Shown: positions 24,284 to 33,511 of the stretch, piece by piece
How positions within the stretch are numbered: position 1 is the stretch's first letter
How the letters are laid out: every line of letters begins with the position of its first letter
NCBI GenBank assembly: GCA_030537355.1
Contig: JAUNNF010000003.1
Location: 124,001 to 188,000, forward strand
Direction of reading: 5' to 3'
Length of the DNA stretch: 64,000 nucleotides
From: Coriobacteriia bacterium
GTDB lineage: Bacteria > Actinomycetota > Coriobacteriia > Coriobacteriales > Eggerthellaceae
The notes under the pieces: generated by a model
Databases searched by the model: none
What the model saw: only the letters and a program-made list of their open reading frames with translations
Told to the model about the DNA's origin: nothing
Translations under genes and position numbers: made by a program

Positions 24284-26197
24284 ATGTCTACAAAATTCGG
24301 TGGTTATACCGGTTGTATTGTCAAAGTAGACTTATCTACTAAAGAAATTAGCGAGTATCCGTGGACTGATGAGCAACGTGAACTGTTTATAGGTGGCAAA
24401 ATTGCGGCTGCCAAAATCATTGGCGATAATGTTGGAGCCGAGGTTGACCCTTTAAGCCCGGAAAACATGCTTGCAGTTGTAACTGGACCGTTCACAGGAT
24501 GTGGAGCTCCAAGTTCTGCTAGATTTGATATTTCAACAAAATCGCCATTAACTGGTTATTTGACTTCTTCTAACTGCGGTGGAAGTTTTGGTTTTCACTT
24601 AAAGAAAGCTGGATACGATGCTTTGCTTATAACAGGCAAAGCTAAAAAACCTACATGGCTTGAAATCGATGATGGCGAAATTAAATTTCATGACGCTAAA
24701 GACTTATGGGGCAAAAAAACAAGCGAGACACAAGTTGCTCTTGATGAAAAACTCAAGAGTAAAACAGGTAAAATTGTTATCGGACCTGCCGGAGAGAACC
24801 TTGTGCTTTATGCATCTATCACGTCTAACGAGCGTTTTGCTGGACGTGGTGGCGTTGGTTGTGTTATGGGTTCTAAAAATCTAAAGGCAGTAACTGCCAA
24901 AGGTACTCACAAGATGGAAGTCAAGCAACCTGAAAAGTTCAAAAAACTCACCAAAAAGTGGATTAAATACTTAAAGTCTCACCCACTATGTGGAGACCAA
25001 TTACCACGCCTCGGTACAGCAGGGCTAATGTCTATCATGCAAGAAAACGGTCAGTTGGCTACCAAAAATTACAAGTACGGACAATTTGAAGATGTAGACA
25101 AAGTTAGTGGCGAAACTCTCGCACGTGACCATAACATCACAAATAAAGGGTGCTTAACTTGCCCTATTAAATGTGCCCGTACAGTTAAAGTTGACGGTAA
25201 AGAGGTTAAAGGTCCTGAGCTTGAGACGCTAGGACTACTCAGTGCAGGTATACTAAACAACGATATTGAAGCTGTATTTAAGTGGAATTACGAAATTGAT
25301 GAGCTAGGTATGGATACAATTTCTGCTGCCAACACACTCTCATATGCAATGGAGGCAAACGAGCAAGGACTTTGGGACACAGGTCTCGATTTCGGAAAAA
25401 TCGATAATATCTCTAAGACTTTTGAAGATATTGCATACAGACGTGGTATTGGTGATGAACTCGCAAATGGTTCTAAGTGGTGTGCCGAAAAACATGGTGG
25501 AACAGAATTTGCAGCAAACGCTAAAGGTATGGAACTATCAGCATACGAACCAAGACGTTCAGTGGGTCTTGGTCTTGGATATGCAATATCTAACCGAGGC
25601 GGCTGTCACTTAAATGGAGGTTACTTAATTCTAGTTGAGGGCTTATCATTACATGTTAATCCTCAAACACCTAAAGCTAAGGCTGATTTTACTCAAGTAT
25701 TCCAAAACATGATGGAATTTGTATCTTCGTGTGGACAATGCTTGTTTACAACTTATGGTTTCTTACCACCAATTTTGCTCAAGAAACCTAATGCATGGTA
25801 TACGCGTGCATTGTGTGGAATTGTGCCTCACATCGGCTGGGCCCTAAGATTTATGAATAAATTCCCAGGTGCCCTCGCAATTAATTTACCAGTTGTTTTC
25901 AACCAATCTAAAGCACTCAAATATATCACTGGAATGAAAGTCAATTTTGGTAAGTGTATGAAAATTGGTAAACGTGGTTACAACCTAGAGCGTCACATCA
26001 ATACAAAATATGGTGTAGATGCCAGTAAAGATACTATTCAATCAAGGCTTACTGACGAAAATCAAATTGAAGGCGACAACACTACAAAAGTGCCATTAGA
26101 AAAATTAAAAGCAAAATATTACAAAGGTAGAGGCTGGGATCAAAACGGTATCCCTAAGGACAAATTATTAAGAAAGTTAAAAATTAAGGAGGATTAA
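24284..26197 (+). CDS. aldehyde:ferredoxin oxidoreductase, tungsten type
   Basis: A 637-residue cytoplasmic enzyme with GGAGG before the ATG and a TATAAT box about 30 bases upstream. It catalyses aldehyde plus water to carboxylic acid with reduction of ferredoxin, and can run backwards when ferredoxin is very reduced. The N-terminus GGYTGCIVKVDLS and the region TGPFTGCGAPSSARF are typical of the family. Cluster ligands are C290, C293 and C297 (GCLTCPIKCA) with the fourth at C483 or C486 (SSCGQC). The next gene, an alcohol dehydrogenase, starts 1 base after the stop, so acid, aldehyde and alcohol are probably interconverted by the pair. MobA and FdhD for pterin cofactor lie about 35 kb away. 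Confidence 0.92.
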   Translation: MSTKFGGYTGCIVKVDLSTKEISEYPWTDEQRELFIGGKIAAAKIIGDNVGAEVDPLSPENMLAVVTGPFTGCGAPSSARFDISTKSPLTGYLTSSNCGGSFGFHLKKAGYDALLITGKAKKPTWLEIDDGEIKFHDAKDLWGKKTSETQVALDEKLKSKTGKIVIGPAGENLVLYASITSNERFAGRGGVGCVMGSKNLKAVTAKGTHKMEVKQPEKFKKLTKKWIKYLKSHPLCGDQLPRLGTAGLMSIMQENGQLATKNYKYGQFEDVDKVSGETLARDHNITNKGCLTCPIKCARTVKVDGKEVKGPELETLGLLSAGILNNDIEAVFKWNYEIDELGMDTISAANTLSYAMEANEQGLWDTGLDFGKIDNISKTFEDIAYRRGIGDELANGSKWCAEKHGGTEFAANAKGMELSAYEPRRSVGLGLGYAISNRGGCHLNGGYLILVEGLSLHVNPQTPKAKADFTQVFQNMMEFVSSCGQCLFTTYGFLPPILLKKPNAWYTRALCGIVPHIGWALRFMNKFPGALAINLPVVFNQSKALKYITGMKVNFGKCMKIGKRGYNLERHINTKYGVDASKDTIQSRLTDENQIEGDNTTKVPLEKLKAKYYKGRGWDQNGIPKDKLLRKLKIKED

Positions 26198-26198
26198 A

Positions 26199-27398
26199 AT
26201 GGGAAAAGCTTACGCACGCACATATCAAGGAGCATTTAAAATTGGTATGAATTTCATACCTTGGCGCATGCCAGAAAAAATTGAAGGAGCAGGAAAAATT
26301 AAGGAACTCCCTAAATTCTTGAAAGACCAAGGAGTAAACAAAGTTCTTGTTGTAACTGATAAAGTCCTAAATCAAGACTTACACATGCTCGATTCTATGT
26401 ATGAGGCCGCAAAAAAATGCAATCTTGAATGTATTGTCTACGATGGTGTAAAACCAAATCCGACAGACACAAGCATTGAAGAAGGCTTAAAACTCTACAA
26501 AGATAATAACTGTGAAGGCATCATCGCATTTGGCGGTGGCTCCCCTATGGACTGCGCAAAAGTCATCGGAGCTCGCGTTGTTAAACCAAATAAATCTGTT
26601 AAAAAGATGAAAGGACTGTTTAAAGTTCTACGCAAACTTCCACCTTTTGTAGCAGTACCAACAACAGCAGGAACTGGTTCAGAAACTACAATTGCAGCTG
26701 TTATCACGCTTGAAGCTGACCACCATAAAGTAACAATTAACGATATCTCGTTAATGCCTAAATGGGCAGTATTTGATCCTGAACTAACCGTAGGCTTACC
26801 TCCTCACATTACATCCACTACAGGCATGGACGCTCTTTGCCACGCTGTTGAGTGCTACACAAACAAAACCTACAACTCAAAACTTGAGGACAAATTATCA
26901 AAAGACGCTGTAAAACTCATAAATGATAATTTGTACAAATGCTACAGCGATGGGAAAAACATCAAAGCTAGACAGAACATGCAACTTGCCGCATTCTATG
27001 CAGGACGCGCTTTTACACGAGGATGTGTTGGTTATGTACATGCTGTAGGACATACATTAAGTGGTCTATATGGTGTGCCTCACGGGCTTACAATGTCTGT
27101 AATATTACCTCATGTTATGCGTCAATTTGGCTCAGCTGTACATAAACGCCTTGCTGAACTTGCAGATGTAATTGGCATTGAAGGCAGAACAGACAAGCAA
27201 AAAAGCGACAACTTTATTAAATGGATCGATGAGCTCAATGCAAAGATGGACATCCCTAATAAGATTGAAGGCATTAAGGATAAGGACATTGACCAGATAG
27301 TTGAATGGGCTAGCGCTGAGGCCAACCCACTCTATCCTACTCCTGTCTATTGGGGTCCAGAGGACTTTAAGAAGCTAATCGCTTCAATTAGAGCTTAA
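26199..27398 (+). CDS. iron-containing alcohol dehydrogenase
   Basis: A 399-residue cytoplasmic enzyme. It has the nucleotide-binding GGGSPMDCAK (about residues 108-117), PTTAGTGSETT, and the metal ligands in DALCHAVE and HAVGHTLSGLYGVPHG, all marks of group III (Fe-dependent) NAD(P)H alcohol dehydrogenases. It reduces an aldehyde to an alcohol or the reverse. It is preceded by AAGGAGG within the end of the aldehyde oxidoreductase gene and is surely cotranscribed with it. The substrate range is unknown. A terminator follows at 27438. Ethanol, butanol or aromatic aldehydes are all plausible. Confidence 0.92.
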   Translation: MGKAYARTYQGAFKIGMNFIPWRMPEKIEGAGKIKELPKFLKDQGVNKVLVVTDKVLNQDLHMLDSMYEAAKKCNLECIVYDGVKPNPTDTSIEEGLKLYKDNNCEGIIAFGGGSPMDCAKVIGARVVKPNKSVKKMKGLFKVLRKLPPFVAVPTTAGTGSETTIAAVITLEADHHKVTINDISLMPKWAVFDPELTVGLPPHITSTTGMDALCHAVECYTNKTYNSKLEDKLSKDAVKLINDNLYKCYSDGKNIKARQNMQLAAFYAGRAFTRGCVGYVHAVGHTLSGLYGVPHGLTMSVILPHVMRQFGSAVHKRLAELADVIGIEGRTDKQKSDNFIKWIDELNAKMDIPNKIEGIKDKDIDQIVEWASAEANPLYPTPVYWGPEDFKKLIASIRA

Positions 27399-27437
27399 AG
27401 GAAAACGTATACATAATTAAAGTACAGAAAACTCATA

Positions 27438-27466
27438 AAGGCCAGGACTACCCTGGCCTTTATTTT
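27438..27466 (+). terminator. terminator of the aldehyde/alcohol operon
   Basis: AAGGCCAGG and CCTGGCCTT form a 9-base stem with a short loop, followed by TATTTT. It lies 40 bases after the alcohol dehydrogenase stop. Confidence 0.85.
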
Positions 27467-27587
27467 AAAAGATCTAATACTTTTCTATTACAAGAAATGT
27501 TTTTATAATAGTTACCACTACTTTAACAATACAAAAAATAAAATCATAGTATTTAACCTTAAAAGTCATCCTAATTTTGATTTTTTT

Positions 27588-27733
27588 GCAAAAATGTTAA
27601 GTTATGTTGTAAAAATTTCTAAATAAATTAAAACTTTTTATAAAAACACCAGGTGACAAAAATCTGAAATCGCTGAAACGCATAATTTTATTAATAAAAT
27701 GCCATTTTTTACAACATAACTCAACATTTTTGC
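27588..27733. repeat. 146-base element with 28-base terminal inverted repeats
   Basis: Left arm 27588-27615 and right arm 27706-27733 are inverted copies with a single mismatch (GCAAAAATGTTAAGTTATG against GCAAAAATGTTGAGTTATG). The interior is non-coding. A diverged relative with one arm sits at 18804. The layout suits a MITE-type element, or a large cruciform. A C7T9 run follows at 27753. The rest of the 440-base gap (27399-27836) is A+T-rich and otherwise empty. Confidence 0.7.
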
Positions 27734-27836
27734 TAAATTATTGACTTGCACACCCCCCCTTTTTTTTTGTTTAACATTTAATGTTGTTTAATGTTTTGCA
27801 TATTATTAAAAATTATAGCTTAAACTAAAGAATTAC

Positions 27837-28508
27837 CTATGTTAGCGCATTGCTCAAATTGGTATTATTCAAGAAAAACACATCATCCACATGCCTAACA
27901 ACATTTTCGGAGTGCGTGACCACAATCACGCACTTCCCCGCATCTGCTAATTCCCTAAAAATTTTCATAATATCATTTTCAGTTTGAGTATCAAGGTTTC
28001 CCGTCGGCTCATCGGCAAGTATTATATCTGGATCATACGACAAACTACGAGCAATGGCAATACGCTGCTGCTCGCCACCGGACAACTTTAATACTCTTCG
28101 ATCGGCTAGAGATTTTTTTAGGCCTACTTGCTCAATTAACTCAACAGCCTTTAATTTTTTATCTTGAACTTTTTTACCATTAATGTCCATAGAAAGCATA
28201 ATGTTTTCAGCTGCAGTTAAATGAGGGAGCAAGTTATAACTCTGAAAAACTATTCCAATATCGGAGTTTCTGTACTTGTCCAAATTAAGAGTTTTTATAT
28301 CTTTGCCGTTATACAAAACCTGTCCTTCGTACTTGCTTTCGAGCCCGCTAATTAAAGACAATAATGTTGTCTTACCGGAACCAGAAGCTCCTTTTATTGC
28401 ATAACACTTACCCTTTTCAAAACTGAAGTTTATGTTTTTTAAACAATATTCATCACGTTCGGCATCTGCATATCTGTATGCCACATCTTTTGTTTCTAAT
28501 ATACTCAT
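27837..28508 (-). CDS. ABC transporter ATP-binding protein (MacB/LolD type)
   Basis: A 223-residue ATPase with Walker A (GASGSGKTT, about residues 40-48), signature [14 protein letters not shown] (about 143-156) and Walker B (IILADEP). Sequence and size match the LolD/MacB group that powers FtsX-type permeases for peptide export or sensing. Its ATG overlaps the stop of the permease gene upstream by one base, so the two form an operon. The divergent two-component system (30179) is the likely regulator, as in many bacitracin/peptide-response modules. Confidence 0.9.
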   Translation of the reverse strand: MSILETKDVAYRYADAERDEYCLKNINFSFEKGKCYAIKGASGSGKTTLLSLISGLESKYEGQVLYNGKDIKTLNLDKYRNSDIGIVFQSYNLLPHLTAAENIMLSMDINGKKVQDKKLKAVELIEQVGLKKSLADRRVLKLSGGEQQRIAIARSLSYDPDIILADEPTGNLDTQTENDIMKIFRELADAGKCVIVVTHSENVVRHVDDVFFLNNTNLSNALT

Positions 28509-30067
28509 TAGCTTCTCTCCTTTAAAATTGTCAATGGTTTAAATCTTACTATCGCGATACACGATGCAATACTGCTGATAAGTGTTAGTCCAATACCAAT
28601 ACCCAACAACTCAGCAAGCACAATAAAGTCTACAACCGCTTCTATGTCTTCAACAGCTTTCATCTCAACCATACCATCGAATTTTTCTGGTTCTGGCTCA
28701 TCCGGTGGTGCCTCCATACCAGGACCACCAGGACCCATATCTCCCCCAAAGTTTTTATCTATGTTTTCTTTTTGCATTTGAGAATTTACAATTTCTGATT
28801 CGAGTAATCTATTAGCAACAGGAGCACTTGTCGCAGCACCTATAGCTGATCCAATCGCTAGTGATAATAATGTAACAATCAATAATTCACACATAAATTG
28901 TGTAATAACTTTAAGTTTGCTCATACCGATTGTTCGCAATACTCCAATTTCATATTTGCGCTCTCTAATGTTTATCATATTAATTACAAACAAAACAACA
29001 GCGCCTATAATAAGTACAATAAGTAAGAAAGTTTGCGCGAAAGAGCTTATATTGTCTATGCCTTTAGCAGCATCAACCACCTCTTCAAGGTTGTTTGTAA
29101 CTTCAAAGTTTTCATTTAATCCTTTAGCTTTTACCTCGTTTGCAAAATCTTCAGCATGTTCCTTATCTTTCAATACAAAAGTTGGAGTTACTGTTGCCTT
29201 TAGGCTTGAATCAGCTGATAAGAACTTCTTGCATACAGTCTGATTTGTGATTATATTATTAACCGAACTGGAAAACATAGAACCCATATCCTTAGCTTCC
29301 ATTGAGTTTTCTTTATAAATGCCAGTTACTTCCAGTTCATATGTAAGCGATGTATTCTTTGGATCAACGAGTGTGATTTTTGAGCCTACACTCAAGTTGT
29401 TTAAACTGGCTAGTTCTTCGCTAACAACACATGTGTTTGATGTAAAGTCAGAGGTAACCTTGCCTGAAGTAATTGTGTAATTACCATCGATAAAATCACT
29501 CATTGAGCTATATGAGTTGTAACCAATTACTGTAAAAGCACCATTTTGAGCTTTGATATTCTCAACTGTCTTTGTAATCTGAGTTTCTTCTTCAGTGGTA
29601 GTTTGGCCTTGACCAGGATGTCCACCTGGAGGTGCTTGATGAGTAGTCTTTTTTTCTGTGCGAGTTTCAGTTGTTTCCTTTTGAACATGATCTGTAGCCT
29701 CACTAAGACCATTAGCATTCATACCAACACTATATGTATAGTAATAGTTTTTGACATAATCACTATTTCCATACTTATTAATGTCGTCTTCGCTAACCTG
29801 CTCCAAGTTAGCAAAATCATTAATCATGTTCTCAGCACTACTGTTCTCGTTCTTCTTAAACGTTTTCATTAAGTTTTCACGGTTCGTGCCAATTGTTGCC
29901 TTGCACTCGTACTCATTGTTGTACGCATTCACTATCTGGTTTGCGGAATTTAAAATAGACAGTGCAATAGTCGCGGCAACGGCAATAACAACCACAATAA
30001 TGCCTATGAGCAGGTTTCTACTCACGTTTCTTGTAATTGAAATCCACGCATTTTTTAAAATATACAT
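28508..30067 (-). CDS. FtsX/MacB-type ABC transporter permease
   Basis: The start is the ATG at 30067 after AAGGAG. The 519-residue protein has an N-terminal membrane helix, a large outside domain (about residues 45-310), two helices near 325-400 joined by the FtsX core, and a last helix after about 470. Two unusual inserts are visible: a Pro/Gly/Gln-rich piece (HQAPPGGHPGQGQ) in the outside domain and a Gly/Pro/Met-rich acidic piece (GGDMGPGGPGMEAPPDE) before the last helix. It pairs with the ATPase at 27837. It may expel or detect an antimicrobial peptide or lipid. The substrate is unknown. Confidence 0.85.
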   Translation of the reverse strand: MYILKNAWISITRNVSRNLLIGIIVVVIAVAATIALSILNSANQIVNAYNNEYECKATIGTNRENLMKTFKKNENSSAENMINDFANLEQVSEDDINKYGNSDYVKNYYYTYSVGMNANGLSEATDHVQKETTETRTEKKTTHQAPPGGHPGQGQTTTEEETQITKTVENIKAQNGAFTVIGYNSYSSMSDFIDGNYTITSGKVTSDFTSNTCVVSEELASLNNLSVGSKITLVDPKNTSLTYELEVTGIYKENSMEAKDMGSMFSSSVNNIITNQTVCKKFLSADSSLKATVTPTFVLKDKEHAEDFANEVKAKGLNENFEVTNNLEEVVDAAKGIDNISSFAQTFLLIVLIIGAVVLFVINMINIRERKYEIGVLRTIGMSKLKVITQFMCELLIVTLLSLAIGSAIGAATSAPVANRLLESEIVNSQMQKENIDKNFGGDMGPGGPGMEAPPDEPEPEKFDGMVEMKAVEDIEAVVDFIVLAELLGIGIGLTLISSIASCIAIVRFKPLTILKERS

Positions 30068-30178
30068 AACATCTCCTTCTTTCTGTTGCGATAAATAATA
30101 AAAAGTCAAACTTAAAACAAAGTTAAAGAAAGAGAAGATTTTAAGTTTGGTTTAAGATATTGATATAAAATATAGCTC

Positions 30179-30859
30179 ATGAAAGTTTTAATTGTAGAAG
30201 ACGATGTCAACTTAGCCAAAGCTCTTGGCTATATCCTTATGGAAAACAAGTATGAAGTAGACCTTGTACATAATGGTGAGGAAGGCTTAAACTATGGCAA
30301 AAGTGAAAACTACGACATAATTATCCTAGATGTGATGCTACCTAAAATGGATGGCAATGAAGTATGCAAACAACTTCGTAGATCTAAAATTAACACACCA
30401 ATCATAATGCTAACCGCAAAAGACAGTATAAAATCTAAGATTGAAGGGCTTGATAGCGGTGCCGATGATTACATGACAAAACCATTTGCACCAGCAGAGC
30501 TACTCGCCCACTTACGCGCGCTAACACGACGCAAAGGTGAAGTAATATTTGAAGAATTGGAACATCTAGACTTAAAGCTAAACCTTTCTAGCCATGACTT
30601 GTCCTGCAAGGCCAAAACAGTAAATTTAAGCTATAAAGAATTCTGTATTATGGAAATATTGATGCAAAACACAAGTTCTGTTGTATCTAAACAAAATCTA
30701 ATAGATAAAGTATGGGGCACAAACAGTACTGCAGAAGACAATAATGTAGAAGCTTACATTTCATTCTTGCGAAGAAAATTAGAGTTCCTTAAGTCAAAAG
30801 CCAAAATCGAAACTCTTCGCAAAGCTGGTTATAGATTAGTGGCTGCCGATGATAAATAA
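30179..30859 (+). CDS. OmpR-family response regulator
   Basis: A 226-residue regulator with a receiver domain (acidic pair ED near residues 8-9, phospho-acceptor D51 in LDVMLPKMDG, K in TKPFAP) and a winged-helix DNA-binding domain ending RKAGYRL-like. It has no ribosome site: a TAAAAT box ends 7 bases before the ATG, so the message may be leaderless. The histidine kinase gene overlaps its 3' end by 11 bases. It is divergent from the ABC transporter, with 111 bases between the starts, and probably controls it. Confidence 0.92.
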   Translation: MKVLIVEDDVNLAKALGYILMENKYEVDLVHNGEEGLNYGKSENYDIIILDVMLPKMDGNEVCKQLRRSKINTPIIMLTAKDSIKSKIEGLDSGADDYMTKPFAPAELLAHLRALTRRKGEVIFEELEHLDLKLNLSSHDLSCKAKTVNLSYKEFCIMEILMQNTSSVVSKQNLIDKVWGTNSTAEDNNVEAYISFLRRKLEFLKSKAKIETLRKAGYRLVAADDK

Positions 30860-32015
30860 ACTTAGAACAAAATTTGTAGTAACAATTGTTGTCATGGTTG
30901 GCATAGTACTGGTATTAACTCTGGCTATTGTTCTTACCATAAATTACAACATAAATAACAGACGTGTTAATGAAATGCTTACAAGCGAAATTAACAATAC
31001 TATTGACTCGCAAATAACAAGAACACAACCAAAAATTGGCAGACCAGACGATATACCTTGTGTTGTATTTGCCTTAAAAGATGGAACCTTGTACAACTAT
31101 CAAAGCAACGATATTCCAACAGAGTTATTAAAAAACATAAGCCCCATACTGGTCAATGCCAAATATGGATATGGAAACATTCCACAGTATGGTCTTGTAT
31201 ATGAAAAGGTATATAACGGAACATACAGCCTAATAGCAGTTGCTGATGATGTTGCGACAAAAGAATGTTTTGACATCCTAGCTGTATTTTTACCTTTAAT
31301 TGTGCTTGCATTGGCCGTAATTCTTATTATTAGTATATTCATTTCAAAATGGGCAGTCCGCCCAATAGAAGAGAACCTAGAACAACAAAAACACTTTATT
31401 GCTAATGTTTCGCACGACCTCAAAACCCCAATTACTGTTATGATGGCTAACAATTCTATACTCCTAAAAGATGCAAATGGAGAACAAAAACAGTGGATTG
31501 ACAGCAACCAAAATGAGGCAAATAAGATGCTTAAACTTGTTAACTCGATGCTAGACCTAATAAAAACAGGTGTTAAAGGTGGTAAACGAGAAAAACTCAA
31601 CTTAAGCGAAATTGTTGAAGCTGAAACTTTGAGCTTTGAGAGCTTAGCTTATGATCAAAAAATCACATACAACACCCATATTGAAAAAGAGATTAATATC
31701 ACAGCTGTAAAAGAAGATATTGTGAAGCTGATTGCAAGTTTGATCGACAACGCATTTAAACATGCTGCCAACGAAGATATAATAACTATCACCTTAAAAG
31801 GAAACAAGTTCACAGTTAACAATAAGAAAACACATATCAACAAGGAAGATTTAAATCATATTTTTGACAGGTTCTACATTGCAGACAAATCTCGCTCAAA
31901 CAAAAGTCATGGTCTGGGACTTGCCATTGCCTATGAACTCGCAAACAAAAATAAAGCTAAACTAAGCACTACAAGCAACAAGTCAGACGGCACAACATTT
32001 ACTATTGCGTTTTAA
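30849..32015 (+). CDS. sensor histidine kinase
   Basis: A 388-residue membrane kinase: helix 1 (about residues 10-33), an outside sensor of about 105 residues, helix 2 (about 140-162), then the kinase core. H189 (ANVSHDLKTP) is the phospho-acceptor; the N box (DNAFKHA) and the G box (HGLGLAIAYEL) are intact. The sensor has no recognised fold. Coupled by an 11-base overlap to the response regulator upstream. It likely senses the substrate of the adjacent ABC transporter. Its 3' end overlaps the convergent HAD-lipoprotein gene by 14 bases. Confidence 0.92.
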   Translation: MINKLRTKFVVTIVVMVGIVLVLTLAIVLTINYNINNRRVNEMLTSEINNTIDSQITRTQPKIGRPDDIPCVVFALKDGTLYNYQSNDIPTELLKNISPILVNAKYGYGNIPQYGLVYEKVYNGTYSLIAVADDVATKECFDILAVFLPLIVLALAVILIISIFISKWAVRPIEENLEQQKHFIANVSHDLKTPITVMMANNSILLKDANGEQKQWIDSNQNEANKMLKLVNSMLDLIKTGVKGGKREKLNLSEIVEAETLSFESLAYDQKITYNTHIEKEINITAVKEDIVKLIASLIDNAFKHAANEDIITITLKGNKFTVNNKKTHINKEDLNHIFDRFYIADKSRSNKSHGLGLAIAYELANKNKAKLSTTSNKSDGTTFTIAF

Positions 32016-33453
32016 TGTTGTGATAACCATCATAGCTATCCAAAAAACCCCAACCATTACTATTCTTAATAGAAAGCCTATTTAGGATGTCTGCAGTAGT
32101 CATGTTGTTGTCTCTCATATATGCAAGTTGAGCGTAATTCTTATCGCCTTTAAATAGTTTTTCTTCACTTTTTTCCAACTTAATTGTTGAATTGCTGTTT
32201 CTGAATGAGCGCATTCCGTTCTCGTCGCGACCTTGCAAAACATATAAAGTGTCCCCTGCTGCATTTGCAGACTTTAAATCGTAATGCAAATTCTCTTTTT
32301 GATAAACAGCAAGTTCGGCAATTAAACCAGCTCCATTATTTACATCTCTGTTTGCCAAATTAAAACAAATAACAAGCTTTAAACTGTCAAACTCTGTACA
32401 AAAATTAAAATCACCGCTATTGTCCATAAAACCAGCTAAGGGCCACTTATTGTATATCGGATAAATTGAATTCTTTATAGCATTAACCTTACCTTTACCC
32501 TCAGTAACAGTTTTTATAGGATATGAATTTGGTACAAAATTGCCGTTGTCTTTAATATATCCAGGACCCGAATCTACATCAAACTGATCACACATACGTC
32601 CCGCATTATCATACTTATAAGTTATGCCTAAAAAACCAGAGACGCTATCTTTGAGATCAAATACCTCAACAGCCGCTCTTACAATTTCTATTGGCGAGGC
32701 TGAATTAATCCATACGTCAATTCCATTATTGTTGAGTTCTCGCATAAGCTCTTTAATGTTAGGTGTAACACTAACGCCAACGTCCATACTTGTTTTAACA
32801 CTACCTATTTTTGACGAAATAGAGCTTGGAGTCTCTATTGCATAAACATATGATTCGACTTTCGAATAGGTTTCAAGTGCCTTTTTTGCAAGATTAAATT
32901 CCTCATCTTTAGTCATGTTGTAACAGCTATAACCAACCCAAACATAATCTATTTCTTTAGATTCGTGTTCGCTTATATAATCCATGAAGCTTAAGTATTT
33001 ACCACAAAACTCTTGCCATTGAGGGTCTGCATGAAGACGGTCAAGGTCACTATCTTTAACACCTTGGCTGTTAAATGGACCATAAGTATTGTATAAATAA
33101 GTGTATGACTTAGCAATGTCGTCAGTATAATCGTCATATTTTGGATCGTTTAATTTTAAACCGGACTTAATGTCAGAAGGCCTGTTTGTTGGCGTAACAT
33201 TAAATGCCATATGCATAAGCTGATAAAAAACAGTTGTATTGCAAATATCGTTTATAGATGTTGTGTTATCAAAATCAAAAACAACGTAACTGTTTTGTTC
33301 GTACTTAGGCGACTTACACCCATATTCGTCTATAAAGGTATTTGTAGCAGCTTTTACATCATCAGACCATGTTGGCTCGTTTAAGTGTGAATTTGTACAA
33401 GAACATAAAACTACAAGAGATAAACAACTCAAAGCTAAAATAATTTTTTTCAT
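32002..33453 (-). CDS. HAD-superfamily phosphatase-like lipoprotein
   Basis: The start is the ATG at 33453 after AAAGGAG. The 483-residue protein has a signal with lipobox (VLCSC), so it is anchored outside the membrane. The motif VFDFDNTTS near residue 55 is the HAD catalytic DxDxT, and a second motif (WINSASP) matches HAD motif II. GFMDNSGDF near residue 320 probably supplies the acidic motif IV. Large inserts make it longer than most HAD phosphatases. A phosphomonoesterase that works on extracellular substrates is likely, which complements the histidine phosphatase lipoprotein at 19073. Substrate unknown. Confidence 0.82.
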   Translation of the reverse strand: MKKIILALSCLSLVVLCSCTNSHLNEPTWSDDVKAATNTFIDEYGCKSPKYEQNSYVVFDFDNTTSINDICNTTVFYQLMHMAFNVTPTNRPSDIKSGLKLNDPKYDDYTDDIAKSYTYLYNTYGPFNSQGVKDSDLDRLHADPQWQEFCGKYLSFMDYISEHESKEIDYVWVGYSCYNMTKDEEFNLAKKALETYSKVESYVYAIETPSSISSKIGSVKTSMDVGVSVTPNIKELMRELNNNGIDVWINSASPIEIVRAAVEVFDLKDSVSGFLGITYKYDNAGRMCDQFDVDSGPGYIKDNGNFVPNSYPIKTVTEGKGKVNAIKNSIYPIYNKWPLAGFMDNSGDFNFCTEFDSLKLVICFNLANRDVNNGAGLIAELAVYQKENLHYDLKSANAAGDTLYVLQGRDENGMRSFRNSNSTIKLEKSEEKLFKGDKNYAQLAYMRDNNMTTADILNRLSIKNSNGWGFLDSYDGYHNIKTQ

Positions 33454-33511
33454 AACACTCCTTTTACGCACAATATTATATAATAAAAACAATCAAAAGA
33501 GAGGATTCAAA

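Noticed and set aside
27753-27768. Phase-variable C7T9 tract controlling a promoter
   Set aside because: TTGACT lies nearby, but no + strand gene follows; the next feature is the 3' end of a minus-strand gene.
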